From Pteria penguin (lineage: Eukaryota; Mollusca; Bivalvia; Pterioida; Pteriidae), in contig CM068586.1 of NCBI GenBank assembly GCA_035048485.1, forward strand, positions 52,442,167 through 52,506,166: 64,000 bases of DNA, given 5' to 3'. Positions 1 through 14,800 of the stretch are shown here, one piece after another. Positions within the stretch are counted from its first letter, which is position 1. Each line of letters begins with the position of its first letter. The notes under the pieces were generated by a model, which saw nothing but the letters and a program-made list of their open reading frames with translations, was not told where the DNA came from and did not search any database. Made by a program: the position numbers and the translations under genes.

Positions 1-752
1 CATAGCCAAACTACACTACCTACTTCTATTTTACTCGAAATAGCAGATGTGTAAAATTGACTCATGGGTAAGGTGGGCCCGTAAACCGGTTAACCACACC
101 ATTTGTTTGGCTTTTGTCAAATTAAATGACTTTCCTAAGTCGGTATCGTAATTGCACTACAATCAAATAGTTTTGTAATGTGTTATACGTTCTAGCATAT
201 TATTTATATTCATGTATTGTATAGCTCCATGGTGACTTCTGCCACATAGCTGAGCCAGTAACTCCTCTTTTTTCCTTTCATGGGGAAATGTTTATATTAC
301 TTAAATAGACTTCCTACAAAATTTGAGAAAATGCTTAAATTCAAGACGAAGAATAACAAGGAATTTGTATCAACCCCCACCTTGTCCAAACCAAGGAGCG
401 CGCTAAACATTTTAAATGATATCAGGGTGTTATTCATTACATAGGCAGGCTCATTGTAACAGACTGTCCAGAACAAGAACAAATCAATTAAGATCTTCCT
501 CTCATTATACCAAATCTAAATTTGTTGTATAATCCAATTGGGCCATTCCTCTGCGACTAGCAGAATTCGCCACATTTACACAAAAGGCAACGCCAAGCGT
601 GGCATCCCTTCGCACGACAGCGAAGTTCAAGGTACTAACTTTGTGGTATAACACAATAGGTGCAAAACTGTGACTTCTACAAGGTTTTGTTACAGACTCG
701 CGCACGCCCACACCCACACGCGTACCGTATCGTACTAGATTCCCCTCTGCGC

Positions 753-1160
753 TCTAGTTTACATCATTGTTAATTGACTGTGTATATGATGACGGCGGTA
801 TTCTATGATGAAATACATTGCAGGTCATGCCAACTCTTCCAGTCCCGCCGAAAGACCAATTTGATTAAGCCTCGTAAAATTAACAGCCTTACGGTTTCAG
901 TTTTTTTCAGTTAAAATCAACAACAACACCATAAACTCCATAAAATAAACCATCAATCTAGTTTACGTCACTTTTAAATAGGTGTGTACATGATGACGGC
1001 AGTATTCTATGATGAAATACATGTCAACTCTTCCAAACCCGCAGAAAGACAAACTTGATCAAGTCTCATAAGATTAACAGGCTTACGGTTCCAGTTTTTT
1101 CAGTTAAAATCAACAACAACACCACAAACTCCATAAAATAAACCATAAACTCCATAAAAC
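753..1160. repeat. 204-bp tandem duplication
   Basis: Two consecutive copies of a unit of about 204 bp (753-956 and 957-1160). Both contain ATGATGACGGC, ATTCTATGATGAAATACAT, CAACTCTTCC and CAGTTAAAATCAACAACAAC at the same spacing. They differ by scattered substitutions and a small indel near ATACATTGCAGGTC, so the duplication is not very recent. It lies beyond the 3' end of the STAM coding region and has no coding potential that I see. Confidence 0.85.
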
Positions 1161-4100
1161 AATTAAAAGAATGAGAGACAATGGTATCCTTATTATATAA
1201 TGTTTATTAACCGATTTTATAAATATGTATACACAATACAGAAAAGTTACTTAACATCACATAGGCATCAACATTGAACGCAGAATGATAGTCCAATCCA
1301 TACCAAAATATATCTTTTACTGTCTATGGACAGTAACAGAGTCTGGTTTCTAAACATCCTCACTAACAAATATTTACTTTCATTTATAGAGGATGCACAA
1401 TAAATTTCATTAAAAATGCAACTACAAATGAAGAAGATAAATGTTGCTGTTATGCTTAATACAGTATTGTAACAGATATCATGTAGATAATGATTTCATG
1501 TTTGGAACACTTCGCCCTGCGTAAAAATGTGGGGAAACAGTTAAGTATCCCCGGTGTTTCTTTCATGCGTTATGTTATACCATTACATGAATGAGAAATA
1601 TGCAACATAAACTATGAAATTAAAAAAACACAAAATACAAAATTCTCAAAACTGAGTATATCAACAACATTTTCATCGATTGAAATAATTTGTCAATGTA
1701 GATAAATGTTGAATCCCTTCCAGATTTTCAAGATTTTAAAGGACATTAAAAAGACTTTAGATTTTATAAAGTCATCGTATTATCATGTATAAAGACGAAA
1801 TATTGCCGATTAGGTTACTCAATAAACGTGCTATACACATGTATGTTCTACTGAAAAATTTTAGATAGAAACAATTCATAATGTGATTTTAATTTGTGCC
1901 TTAAATATAACTTGCAACGAAATCATCAATACCTATATTTCATTATGTCAGCCTTAATACAGATGTGGAAAAGAAACGGGGCGACTGGTGCAAGTAATTA
2001 TACAGAAATGGCAATGTGTTGTTGAAAGACTACTGTATGCTATGATATGATTGAGATATCGGTATAGAGGGACACTAATAGAAGTATATTAAAGATTTTA
2101 GTAACAAAGAGATGAAACCAAATTCTGTGCAAAATCTTCTCCATAACTCTCATCATCAAATTTGATTTCAGTAGTGGAATCAGCATCCCATTTGTTGGGT
2201 GGTCATGGGACAAATTTTGCCAAAATTTGACCAATGTATAGGGTTTCAATTTATATTTCGAGTCACCGTCAGAGCGAGTGATGCTCTGCATCCCCTTGAA
2301 CAAGCCAGTGCAATTCCAACTGAGAATTAACACTTGTCCTTTGTACATATTTCTTTGAGAACATTCAATACCAGGTGATATGCAAATGCATTTAATATAC
2401 AAAGAGACATACATTATTTGTATACGTGTATGACGCATGTGCATTACATAAACATTTATACAGTTTAATAAGTTTCTAAGCTATCGGGAAAAAGTTCAGT
2501 AAAGGTAGGTCAACGGTGACAATAAAATTACCGAATTTGCATTTTGTTAAAAGAAAAAATCTGTATGTGAAATACCTATTACTTATAATCTTAAGTACAA
2601 AACTGATAGCCAATATTAACGTTCAGGAACAGATGCACAAATAAACAGACAGGAAAATATTTATCCAATAGAATACTTTTTGTGGGCATGAAAAGTCATG
2701 TAAGGGAATGGGCGCAGGACTGAACGTTCTCAAAATGTAGAATTATGACTTTACATGCGGCACGCTGTGAACATACTTTTAAAAGTGTCCAAGTCCCTTC
2801 ACACACCAACAGTCAATATAGATTGCCATCAATCACCAAACCCTCTGAGGTAACTGTAGCACACATCGACGAAGCTTACAACAGATATCTTACAATATAA
2901 TCCAGTGTACAAAATATCACAGAAATGTAATGTCCAGCAACAACAATAAAACAGAAATGGTAAACATTCAACCGCCTGCTGCTCATAATTTTGACCTCTG
3001 ATTGAACTAACAAGTAATTAAGATTCATCTCATTCTTTCACCAAAATTTAAACAAGAGTGTTCGAAAGAAACACATATTCCGCCTCTTATCCATATTTCA
3101 AAAGTGCAATTTCTATCCGATACAGACAGCCACCAAGCAAGGCGATTTCTATTTATCCCTAAAAGACAGACAGAGGATGCTGAAAGAAGTAATCTGTATA
3201 ATTATGAGAAAACTCCAGCTTTGTTCTTTACACCCATATACCGCATATTTAAAGTCCAGCACATATATTGGAACATTATAGATTCAATTTAATGTCAATC
3301 AGTCTTTGACCTTTAGTTAAAATGACCATTGTTCAAGATTTTTGAGCGACAGGCTACAGAATGATTTATAAGAAATGCTTATGATAGCAACATAACAGAA
3401 AAGAAAGCAAGTAAACAAAAACAAAAAGTAAGAATCTACGAGAAAGTGGTATAAATGCGAACAGTTTAATGAAATGTTCATTGAATATACTGCAAAATTA
3501 TAGATGTGATTGTGGCAAAAATATGTAAGGAAATATACATGTCTGGCTCAAATGTTACTCAATAAAGTTAAGGAACGACACAATTCATGAAGAAGATGTC
3601 ACAGTACCATAGTATATTCCATATAATAAATAATACACATATTATCATAACCATATCTCAATCATCATACACATATCTCATTAAGTATCTCATTTCATTC
3701 AATAAGACAAGTCTGTTACTTCTCCAAGAGTAGTATATATAACAGTAATTTACATGTCATCCCACATGTCTACCTCCTGTAGTGTCTCTGTTTATAGCTT
3801 TCAATATGGTTCAATATCAGGTTATATTACAAAAAGTTAAAATCATACATTTTATCTACATCAAGGACTACCTTCATACTTCCACCTTATAGCATATGAC
3901 TTAATGACATAATTTTTTTTTTTTGAGGCAGGACTCAAAATCTTAAAAAAAAAAACCCCCAAAAAAACCCCAAAAATATATAGGTCTCTTGGTTGTGATG
4001 TTTAACCATTTTTAAACAAACTAAGTGGTGTGCAAAAGGGAGGAAGAAGCAGGATTCATATCTATACACTGAGGAAAGTCTACCATTTATTTTAGCTTTA

Positions 4101-5893
4101 TCATTCATTGAACTAATGCATTTCTATGGTTTCCAAGACAACAACTTGTTATCGATCATACATTCTTTCTATTTAATGTAAATGTCTGTAATGAAGCACT
4201 GTCATATAGCTGAAATATACTAACTAATAATTACTTTAATAACATACATTTTGCTTCACTGTGGCTACATACAGACAAAAGACGTGGAAAAAAGCGTAAT
4301 TCTGTTTCAAGGATTTACGATTTTTGTGTAGTACTTAGTATTATTCGTAGCGAGCTGCAAATGGAGTTACATGTTGATATGTATTACCCTTTATATTCTA
4401 CGATATCACAATGTGTATCGTGTATGATATTCTAATTGAAATGAACAGTGTATAAAACGAGACAATACTTTTTTCAAATAACATTTCTTGTCATAGTTAC
4501 ATGAACATTTTAAAACAAAAAAATTAATTTCCTTCATTAAAAGCCACATAGAAAATCACTAACAATTCGTGATTGCTTCTTCATAAACTTTTTAAAATTC
4601 TGAAAGTAGAGATGTGATGACATTGTGCTAAAAACTGAAATCTGTTGAAACTCACAATAGTGTATATATATGATAAAAACAATTAATAGTGGTGTATTCC
4701 TGTAAAACTAAGCTGACTGCAGCACTAGAGCACAACAAGCACACTCAAAGTACACAGTGTGCAACAAGTGCTCCTGTCCCATATCTAAATTTAATGAAGG
4801 CATACCTTCAAGTTACATGCAAAATTAAAAATGAAAAATGATGATCTGACAGACATCAAAGTCAGCATAACAGTAAGTGAATATAAGATTTGAAATGTTT
4901 ATCATAATGAAATGGAAAATCTCTTAATTTTCTGTAAAGGGAGATATTATACATAATACACAAAAATATTCAGTTCCACAAATTTACAGCCACTTCACCA
5001 GTAACAAGTGGTTACGTAGAAATTATTGTTTAAACTAAGTGATTATCACATCCTTTATAAAGGTCTGGTATTCAAATAATTATGGAAATAAACTGTTTTT
5101 GTGTCTCCCATTTAGGTTTCAGTTTTTAAACTGTTGCCGATATGAATGCTTTTAGACATGTACAACTAAACTGAATTAATTATTTCTGTTTTGTACGATT
5201 TACACATATTCTTATTGTTTAAGAATTCAGAACCCTCTTGAAAATAAAAATCTATGAAATTACTGTTTTGGTGCTGTTTTTATTGCTTACAGATAAAACT
5301 TATGGGGCAATGTCCAATTACACACTCTAGAAAACACTAACAATGATGATTTGTTTTCTGTTTGTTTTCAGACATGTTTTCCAAAAAAAAGGTTAATGAA
5401 ATACTTTGGAATATTTCCAAAGGTCGTGGCTCGAGGCAGTCCTATGTAGAGAATTCTTACTAAAAATGAACGCTTTAAACATCAATATTATCAATGTTAT
5501 CTGCTTCTCCATTTCTCCTTTTTTTTTCACCATCTGCATCAAACAATAATGTATTACAGGAGGCATCAGAGTTCAAATATTGAAAAAGATGCAGTATCCA
5601 ATGTATCCCATCTTCAAGGACATACACTCATACACACACACAGACATACACAAACACAAAGAGAGCTGCATTACTATAGCCCAAGTAACAAAGTTGCACG
5701 TATATATATAAGCCTCATCGTTTTGTTCCATACACTGAATAGAATTTCAATATCCCTTTGACTCAAACTCTCTGATTGGTCTTTCAAGTTTTGAACTCTG
5801 ACCTGACCTATAATGTAGTTGTATGTGTGGAGTGCCAGGAATGAGAATAGTACATACAGTTCTTCACCATTTCAAAGTAGACTAAGCAATTTC
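1161..5893. other. no coding gene seen; probable STAM 3' UTR and downstream DNA
   Basis: AT-rich DNA with only short ORFs that show no codon bias or recognisable domain. The minus-strand STAM stop codon is at 5894, so its 3' UTR must run into this stretch. Candidate minus-strand poly(A) signals (TTTATT on the plus strand) occur, for example near 1203, but I cannot tell which is used. A homopolymer-rich patch (T run, then A and C runs) lies at 3911-3975. Confidence 0.5.
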
Positions 5894-8800
5894 TCATAAC
5901 AATGGTTGTTGCTGGGGGAGTGTTTGATAAAACTGCTGTCCTCCACTAAGGGGAGGGGCATTCTGAACCCCGCCCATAGGAAGGGCATTATAGTTAGTAT
6001 TGTCCTGTTGTAATGGAACACTGTTTGGGAGGGGCTGGGGAGGAGCCATACTGCTGTGTAGACTTGGCTGATGGTGTTGTCCACTCTGTGGCATGGTGTT
6101 CGGAGGAGGTGGTTGTTGCATTGCACTCTGGGAAGGTACAGTGGAGCTATACATGGCACTGCTGTTGGTACTGAAATTAAAATCACAAGATTTATCAATA
6201 TTAACAGAATTTCAAAGTCGATGATAATACCTGACTTATCAGATTTCTAAGGAAATAGTTTTGAAAATCAGAACTGGATCAGTTAGTTTTGAAATATTAT
6301 CTTAACGTACTAAGCTACTAACAATCTGCTAACAGTAATAATGTGCATATTTTATGAGGTTTTTATTCCATTTTCCATCTGGTTTGTTAGTGTTTTATGC
6401 TGCATTCTACATTTTTATAGGGCAAAATATAGGCAGAATATCAACTATTCATTGCAGTGGTACAATATATCCACACAGCTGGGATTCACCCTACACCTGG
6501 TACCCTATTGTGCCATTATCAGGGTCTTTCCACTTTGGTCAGGTAAGACTTAGCAGATTACATATATCACACAGAAAAATTGACATCATCTCAATTCATG
6601 AATTTAACGGTTCATCAAAAATAAGTATTAATGTCAAGGCAATTTTGCATATCTCTGTTGGTAGCTCACATGGCTCTCATGGGCAATTTATCTATCTGTG
6701 TCCTGTCTTTTAGATGAGACAGTGAGCTCCTTGATACTGTGTAACGACAGACATCGGCACATGAAATATCCTTACTGCTTTGGATTGGAAAGGTAAACTC
6801 AGATATGAGGTAAATCCTGACAGTTCATTAAAATCTCATAGAAAGGACAAATCTGAAAATGTTCATTGGCAAACAGCTTAAAAAGATGTTGTTTTTCAAA
6901 TCATGCAGTTAAAATTACTTGAAATGGTCAATAAGTAATGAAACTAGCAATCGTCTGGGTATACTGCGTGTTGGGATTTACTAACCAGATCAGTGTATTT
7001 CTGAGCAATGCTGTATCAGTGAGATAATCATAAGGCAATGTTAAAGAAGACAAAAAAAAGAATTGATATTGGGGCACTTTAACCTATACATGATTGGCAT
7101 TTTTACCCAAAATTGAATTTCTTGCATAATATGGGCTGCTAGAGCTCTTTAATCTGCCAACCCTACCATTGAAACATTTTCCGACATTTAGAAATTGCCA
7201 CTAAAATAACTGCAATAATCATACAGTTTGTACAAAGCTGAATATCACACCAGAGTGGATTGAAAACCAGAAGTAATACCAGATATATAGAAGTAAACAT
7301 CTCTTGTTTGACTTGCCACTACTGACATGGATGTATGAGACATGTGCGAGACGTGTGTGAGGCATGCATGAGACATGTGAGAGGTGCGAGACAAGTGTGA
7401 GACGTGCCATGTGTGAGACAAGTGTGAGATATGCACACTTAGGTGAATGTAGCATACCAATTACTATTTCTTATGCAATACTTACCTTGTATATGTCTGA
7501 TTAACAGGGGCGATGTAGCTATGAGAAGGAACCATCTGTGGCATGGAGGGGACTGGAGCATGTCCAGGCATAGCTGGTGGAGGCATGAAATTGGGCTGAC
7601 CATTGAAAATGGGCTATAATGCAAAGCAACACATGTATTATTACTGTATACTGACTTTTTTGGCTAGCATTTTATTTTTTGTAAGAGCATTAGCTATGAA
7701 AATTAAATTCAGTGAACAATATCTAATAACCCATATAAAATCTAAATTCATGGAGTTTCTTATGACATTGTTCATTACAAAAATGTTTCAAGCACTTTTC
7801 AAACAATTTGCATATTGTTTTTCAAAGCACTTTAAATGCCCTGACCTAAAAAATCAATAAGTTTTTTTCTTTCCTGATAGGTAACAACATACACAAACTT
7901 GGTTTGATTTATCATCATCCAGAAACCGTGGATGGGATGGAATGACAGAAAGACACAATGATAGAATGACAAAATGAGCAAAGTTTTCATGATTTTATGG
8001 GTAGAACAACTATTTGAGAGTATGAGAACTGCAGTAAGAGTACCTGACTAGGCATTTGCATTCCCTGTCCATATGTCATGGATGTTGGGGGTCCAGTGGT
8101 CCCCTTGTAACTACTATATGGTGTAGGATTCTCCTTCATTAAATTATGATACATCTGAAGTGCCTCCATCACTTTTGTATTTAATTCACAAAGACCTGCA
8201 TGCTTCCTGAAAAAGAAGAGTTATCTGCTCTTGATTACCTATACTAAGTGCATTATTTCTACTGCGCATTCTAATGGTAAAATGTTTTGTTTTTACCAAA
8301 GCAGTTTTAAACGATAGTAGGTGAATCTGGTGCTACCAAATAGAAAAAAGACAAAAACTGGAAAAATATTGGGGTAACTGTGTTTTTATTATAAAACATT
8401 ATGAAACCTTTTAACACAGACCATAAATTTTTTTCAATTTTTGTGAGCGACATTCAAATGAAAAAAGTAGAAATAATCTTCATATTTTGTGATGTAAGAG
8501 TGATCACCACTGATGTTCATTCTAAAATTCATACTGCTCAATAAACCAGGAACATTAACTTGGTCATTATCTGCTGCTACTCGACGAAAAAAGACATTCT
8601 AGCAAACCATAAATTACACGAGATAAACTAAAATGATTTTACAGATATTTGCCGCTAGCATTTAATTTGCAAACAGAACATCAGGACTTATCCTGTCAAA
8701 ACCATGGGGTAGCAAGTACATCTGTATGCATATATTACAATTCTTCTAATCTAATCTGTTTAATTTATACATACAATGTGAAACACAACAATAGAACTGC

Positions 8801-11800
8801 TGTTTTACTAATACTTTATAAGGTAACAATGACTGACTGACTGACTGACAGAGAGAAGGACAAATCAAACTGCACCTTGCATCCAGATCATTGAAACAAG
8901 ACAAATAAAATAAAATCATAAGAAGTCCTCCAAAGAGAAGTGTGAAATAAATAAATAACAGTAAACACTCGTTCTCCTCAAGTTTTCATCCACTTGGACT
9001 TTATCCAATGAAAATAAAAAATAAAAAAATCTCTGTGTAAAATCTGTATCTGCTTGTGAAATGTGCCCAGCATAATATGTCACTTGATAAAGGCCAAGTG
9101 GACGAAAAATTTGTAGACAACCAATCTTTCTTGTTATTTATTTATAACAGAAAGTTTATTCATTGCTTTCTCCTTCAGTACCATCCACCAACATGACTTA
9201 TACTGTAAATAACTCCATTAAAAGACGTATAGTATAAATAACTCCATTAAAAGACTTATACTATAAATAACTCCATTAAAAGACTTGTACTAAAACTCAC
9301 TCCATTAAAAGACTTATACTATAAATAACTCCATTAAAAGACTTATACTATAAATAACTCCATTAAGAGACTTATACTATAAATAACTCCATTAAAAGAC
9401 TTATACTATAAATAACTCCATTAAAAGACTTATACTATAAATAACTCCATTAAAAGACTTATACTATAAATAACTCCATTAAAAGACTGCTTTACTTGTC
9501 TATTTTCTCCAGTTCTGTGTCAATGAGAGGGCCCATCATTTTACATCTCTCCTCCAAATTGAGCATCTCTGGGGTATCAGGACGAAGTTCTCCTGTGGGA
9601 TCAGCATTCTGAATCAGCTGTAACATCTCGTCTATCTTACTCTGAATTCACCAATACATAACAATTAATTGTATTATATTGTATCACTATGTTACAAATG
9701 GTCATGGTTTTTCATTGTGATGGCATCATTTTAGGTTGGACAAACATCACACAAACTTATTTAGGATATTAAAGATGAAGCAAAAAAAAATACAAGCTGT
9801 GTTTGTGAAATACTAATGCTCCAGTGGCACCAAAGTCCAAAACGATATTTTTAGCATGAAGGTCATTATCAAAGTCAAAAGGTCATCGACCTTGGTGTCA
9901 TTTGAAAAAGCTGCATTAGTTGAGTACGCATGTCAAATATGAAGTCTCTATCCCTCACGGTTCAAAAGTTATAGCCAAGGTTAAAGTTGACAACAGACAG
10001 ACAAAAAGACAGGACAAAATATTCACATATTCATATGATTCCATAATATTAGTAATATATGACTGAACAAATGCATTATCACCTACGATAGAACCAAAGT
10101 TATACCCCATGTTACATCGGAATGTTTTGGACCTCTTCTCATTAAAGAGTTACCCATTATGTAAAACTTAAAACGTATGCATTTAGCTGGCAGACCCCAT
10201 TTCCAATTCTGAGTCAAAAATCGTATCCATTTAGCTATACCACCTGCATGTCAAACATGTATAACCCCTCCCAAGATAATTAATTATATATGGTACTGAC
10301 CTCGTCTATCTGGACATCCTCTGGAGCTGGTTCTACAGTCTTCACTTCTACTTCCTCCTTAAATTGTACTTTCTTTTCTGAAATTTGAAAGTACAAAAAA
10401 AGATAGATAATGAATAAATCTCAATTTTTTTTTTTAATTACAACACTTATACTTTTTATGAAAACAATTAACATTAAATATAAATTCTGTCAATAAGTAA
10501 ATAAAAAGACTTTTAAAATAACACAGATTTCAATCTGTGACTCCAATTACAGAGAATGACTGGCAATAGTTGTAATTTACAGCACTGGGCTAAATTCAAA
10601 TAATTACAAAATGTCTTTCTTTTTACCTTTTTCTGGTTCTACAGACAAATCTGACGTGACAAAGTTCGCAGGAAATAACCCCTCTCCACGGTGATTAAAA
10701 CCTTTCCACCAATTAACATCACTGTCAACAATTCATAAAATGACATAAAGTAGATTAAATATTGCATGTACATAACATAGTACTTTTTTCCTTAAATTAA
10801 GCAGATTCAAAACCTCAATCAGTTTGTTTGAAATTTATGTTTATTTCAACTTTATCGATACAGCCTTAGAAGTGAAACATAACCCATCACAGTAAGTCAG
10901 TTTTTAATTCAATACAATGTGAGCAAATAGCAGCATCAACTCCCACTACAAAGCATAATGCCAACACCATAATCACATTTAAAAGTAATTCAAATTACTG
11001 CCTGACAAGAGATTAAAATTTCACTTGTGGATTGCTAATTTTGATTCTCCATTCACTGTCCATGATACCGTTATTACAGGCATCTGTCATTTTGGAGCAT
11101 AATCAATCTTTTTTTTATTAAAAGTTTACAAAAGTACATAATACTGAACCCAAAATAAAGCACTGTATGCTACAGCACTGTATGCTACACAGAATCAATT
11201 CTTAAGTGTTTCAATTCTCTCGTTTTTATGAGCAGAAGCCGAATCTCACCTGTCATCTATAACGCTGATAAACTCTCCCGCAATAAATGTCAACTCATTG
11301 TCCTCTGCAGCTTCAAAGTCGTACAGTGCCCTCACCTACAATGTGTAAACCTTATTACAGCCAGGAACACGCGCACACAAAAAAAAAACCCCAAGAACCA
11401 TCAGAAATGACAGTCTTCCTTACGAAAACCTTTCCAGCCATGGAAAATTACTTGTTTGTTTTAAGATGAGTCTATTGTCCATTACTCTGTCTGCTTTCCT
11501 TTCAACTTTATTCGTGTATTGAGAACAAGTACTACATGAAGCAAAGTGTTTTTATCCTATTTCATGCGATAAAATATATTTCAAATCTAAAAACCATATA
11601 TAATTTCACTGTAAAAACATTATTAATGTTTTCCATTACAAAAAGAAATGAATTTAAACAGCATATTTTATTTGCTCTTCGTATTTATTACATACTTTTC
11701 ATATCATTATATTTTTTTTAGCTACTAATTTTTCTTCCCTCGTCTATTTCATGAAATACTGGAACTACACTTTACATACATGTAGCTCTTTTGGTTAGCA

Positions 11801-14800
11801 CAGTTTCCCAGCGTGACTTACCTTTCGTATCTCCTTTGGTTTACTACTTGCGGCATATATGGCAGATGAATTCATGGCAGTTGGATACAGACTGGATGTC
11901 TTTACTTGTGATTTGCTTTCATTCTCTTTTAAGGACAGTGCAATGGCTGTTTAAACAAATCGAATATATTCATTAAGGAAAACTCTTTCTACACTCTTCT
12001 GCAACAATAACGCACTTATGAATTCACATGTCAGATTAAAGCAGCATAGCTCAATCTGTAAGGGAGGAGGGAGGGTGTTATCCACAGAATTGATATAACT
12101 GAAGAATGCTAGAATCCAGATTGTTGGCCCTGCAAGCCAAGTGATTAACCACTACACCAAGCCTGTCCCCATTTACAAGTGCCTCTGACCTTTAAGATAC
12201 CACCTTGACACGTCATGATCCCGACGGCAGTGTCATATGTAACACTGTGATAAGTATAATCAAAATCAAATAATTAAGAGACAGAAGATAGGAGCTCAGA
12301 TGTACACTAATATTGAACATTCACCACTATCAATTTTCACTCAAACTCATATAAATTGTATTTACTGATTGATTAATTGATTGACTGATCACAGTTGAAT
12401 TCTTCATCAGGATTGTTCTCCAATATTCAATGTATATAACACAAGGTATAGTGCAGTTCTGATTTAAGTCTGACCTGGTATGTAACAGACCCACCCAAAG
12501 CAATGAAGGTTGCTACAATATCAATGTCTACTTGGTTAACAGACCTCTATATGTATAGAAAAAATGCTGGTGGGCTTGGTTCCCAGAACCATCTGATCTT
12601 GACCTAAATACCTTTATCACTGAGTTGCATCAGCTACATGCACTGAATACATGTATATACTCCCATCTCAAGACTTCTAGCATCTACTATGATGAAAAAT
12701 GCTCACCTTTAGCAATATCATCTTCCTCTTGTTGACTACTGGCCACATCAGGGTTATTACTGAGAGGAGCTGACGTCTTCAACTAAACAGATGTTAGATG
12801 ACAGTAAAACAATGCTGTTTCAAAGTAAATTATATAAAACATGAAAGCAATCCTGATTGCAAATCTAGATTAAAACAAAATACAGCCTTCAATTTTACCT
12901 AGTGCTTGACTGTAGTCCTTGTTCTTAAGTTCTAAAACTTTTGATTGATTGATTGATTGATTGATTTTTGTTTTACGTCACACCACGAATATTTCACGTA
13001 TATGGTGACGGCATCTGCCTGATGCGGGGCATACAAATTTTGACCTTTGCAACGGACCCACCCGAAGCAGTGAGGGATCTTTAACGTGCCATGCATACCA
13101 CGACACGGGGCCTCGGTTTTTACTGTCTCATCCGAAAGACATGACACCGGCATGACCAGAGCGGGACTCGAACCCCGGCCTCCCGATCAGGAGTCTGACG
13201 CGATACCACTAGGCCACGCCGGCTTACTAAAACTTTTGCCTTGACCATAAGCTAAGTAAGAATGTTTACGGATGGCTAGACCAGACAGACAGACAGGCAT
13301 TAATCTAATGATCTGAACAGCTTTGCGATCAAGCAAATAAAACTGAATTTTGTATTAAATTAATATTCATGTTCTTGGGGTAGTTAAAGTAAATGCAAGT
13401 CACATCTTTCTTTCAACAAGGTCGATATAAATTTACATTTCACCACATAGAATTAAGTATTTCAAAAGTGTCACAATGATGCAAACTGCACCTATAACTA
13501 AAGTCCAAAAAATGATATCAGCTTGTAGAAACTTACCAGTGCATCAGGATCTGAGAAATCAGTTCCCTCTGATTTAAGACTGTTGTAAAATGATGGTATC
13601 AGGCTGAAAAACAGTTATGATTTTGTCATTCATGATAATAAAGCAGCAACCACTGTCTGAAATGACTAAAAGAACCAGTGAATTTAATCCAAAAACAGGT
13701 GTCCTCCTAACACAGGATAGGATTTGGACGTTGCATAAAAATCACATAAGTAGAACAAACATGGATGACTGCTTTATACAGAATGATCTAACTAATACAG
13801 GTTGCCAATACAAAGATATATTTGGCTTTAAAGTATTTCAATTCCAGATAAGTGTTAATTGCACTACATGGTACAAAGAGGGATTTACATGCTTTATTCC
13901 GAGCTCTGTGGATTTACTTTGATCACTGTCCGACTTGAATGTGTTCACACTTACAGAAAGATTCTGTATGTTTAACATACAAACATGGTTTTTTCATGAA
14001 CACCAAAATAGTGGTAGTCAGTGTTTTGCTAGTGGAGAAAATCAAAGCACCAGTAGGAAACAATCTTCAGTTGGTACACTAAAGTACCTCGGTCTGTGGA
14101 GCAATTGGTATTTGAACCCAGACTCAGAAGAGAAAAGAGGCTGCAGGGAGTTCCACTCAAGATTTAGTCCACTCCTCCAATGAGGTCCCTTACACTACTT
14201 TTGATATCAAAGAGATATTCTTCATGTAAAAAATTGGAAAATGCATTAGTTTTAGAAAAATACTGCCAAATATCAACAATAAACACTTAAAGTACTATTA
14301 GAATGTCAACAGTTTTTCTGTATAATGTGTGTATCTATATACAAGAGTCAATGACACAAAATTGTGCTTCTGTGTTACTCCAAACACAAGATATATACAA
14401 TAATCCGTTAATAGCTCTATGGTCTTTTTCAGTCATTAATCTCTGTAATAGGTGACGTCAGAAACTGTGAGAATGCTGTTTTTCCCAGGGTTTTCATTAT
14501 GATGTTCATGTTTGAATTATGATTTCAAAGTAAAATTCTGTCAAAAGTTGTGCAACAAGTTGAACCTGAAACCTTTATTATACTTGAGTTTCCCCATAAA
14601 ATCAGGCAAATGGGTATTTTAAAATAATTCTCAGGGTACTACTGAAGCAGAAAGAGTGGTAATTTTTATGAATTTTATAATAATTTGATTAATATTTTAT
14701 AAAAATGCAAAATCCATAGCATTCTAATAGCACTTAAATGGATTATGAATATACACAACATACCTCAGGGAAGGCTCATCTTTGAATTCCTTTGACTCTG

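Noticed and set aside
5872..6198. Alternative minus-strand frame over the last STAM exon
   Set aside because: Out of frame with the STAM tail, which fits the family ending QQQPLL; shadow ORF.
6354..6713. 119-codon plus-strand ORF in STAM intron 14
   Set aside because: No recognisable domain, and it overlaps SINE-like and repeat sequence; chance ORF.
13140..13226. Minus-strand tRNA gene
   Set aside because: A-box-like and B-box sequences are present, but they are the head of the 12944-13226 SINE with its own target duplication.
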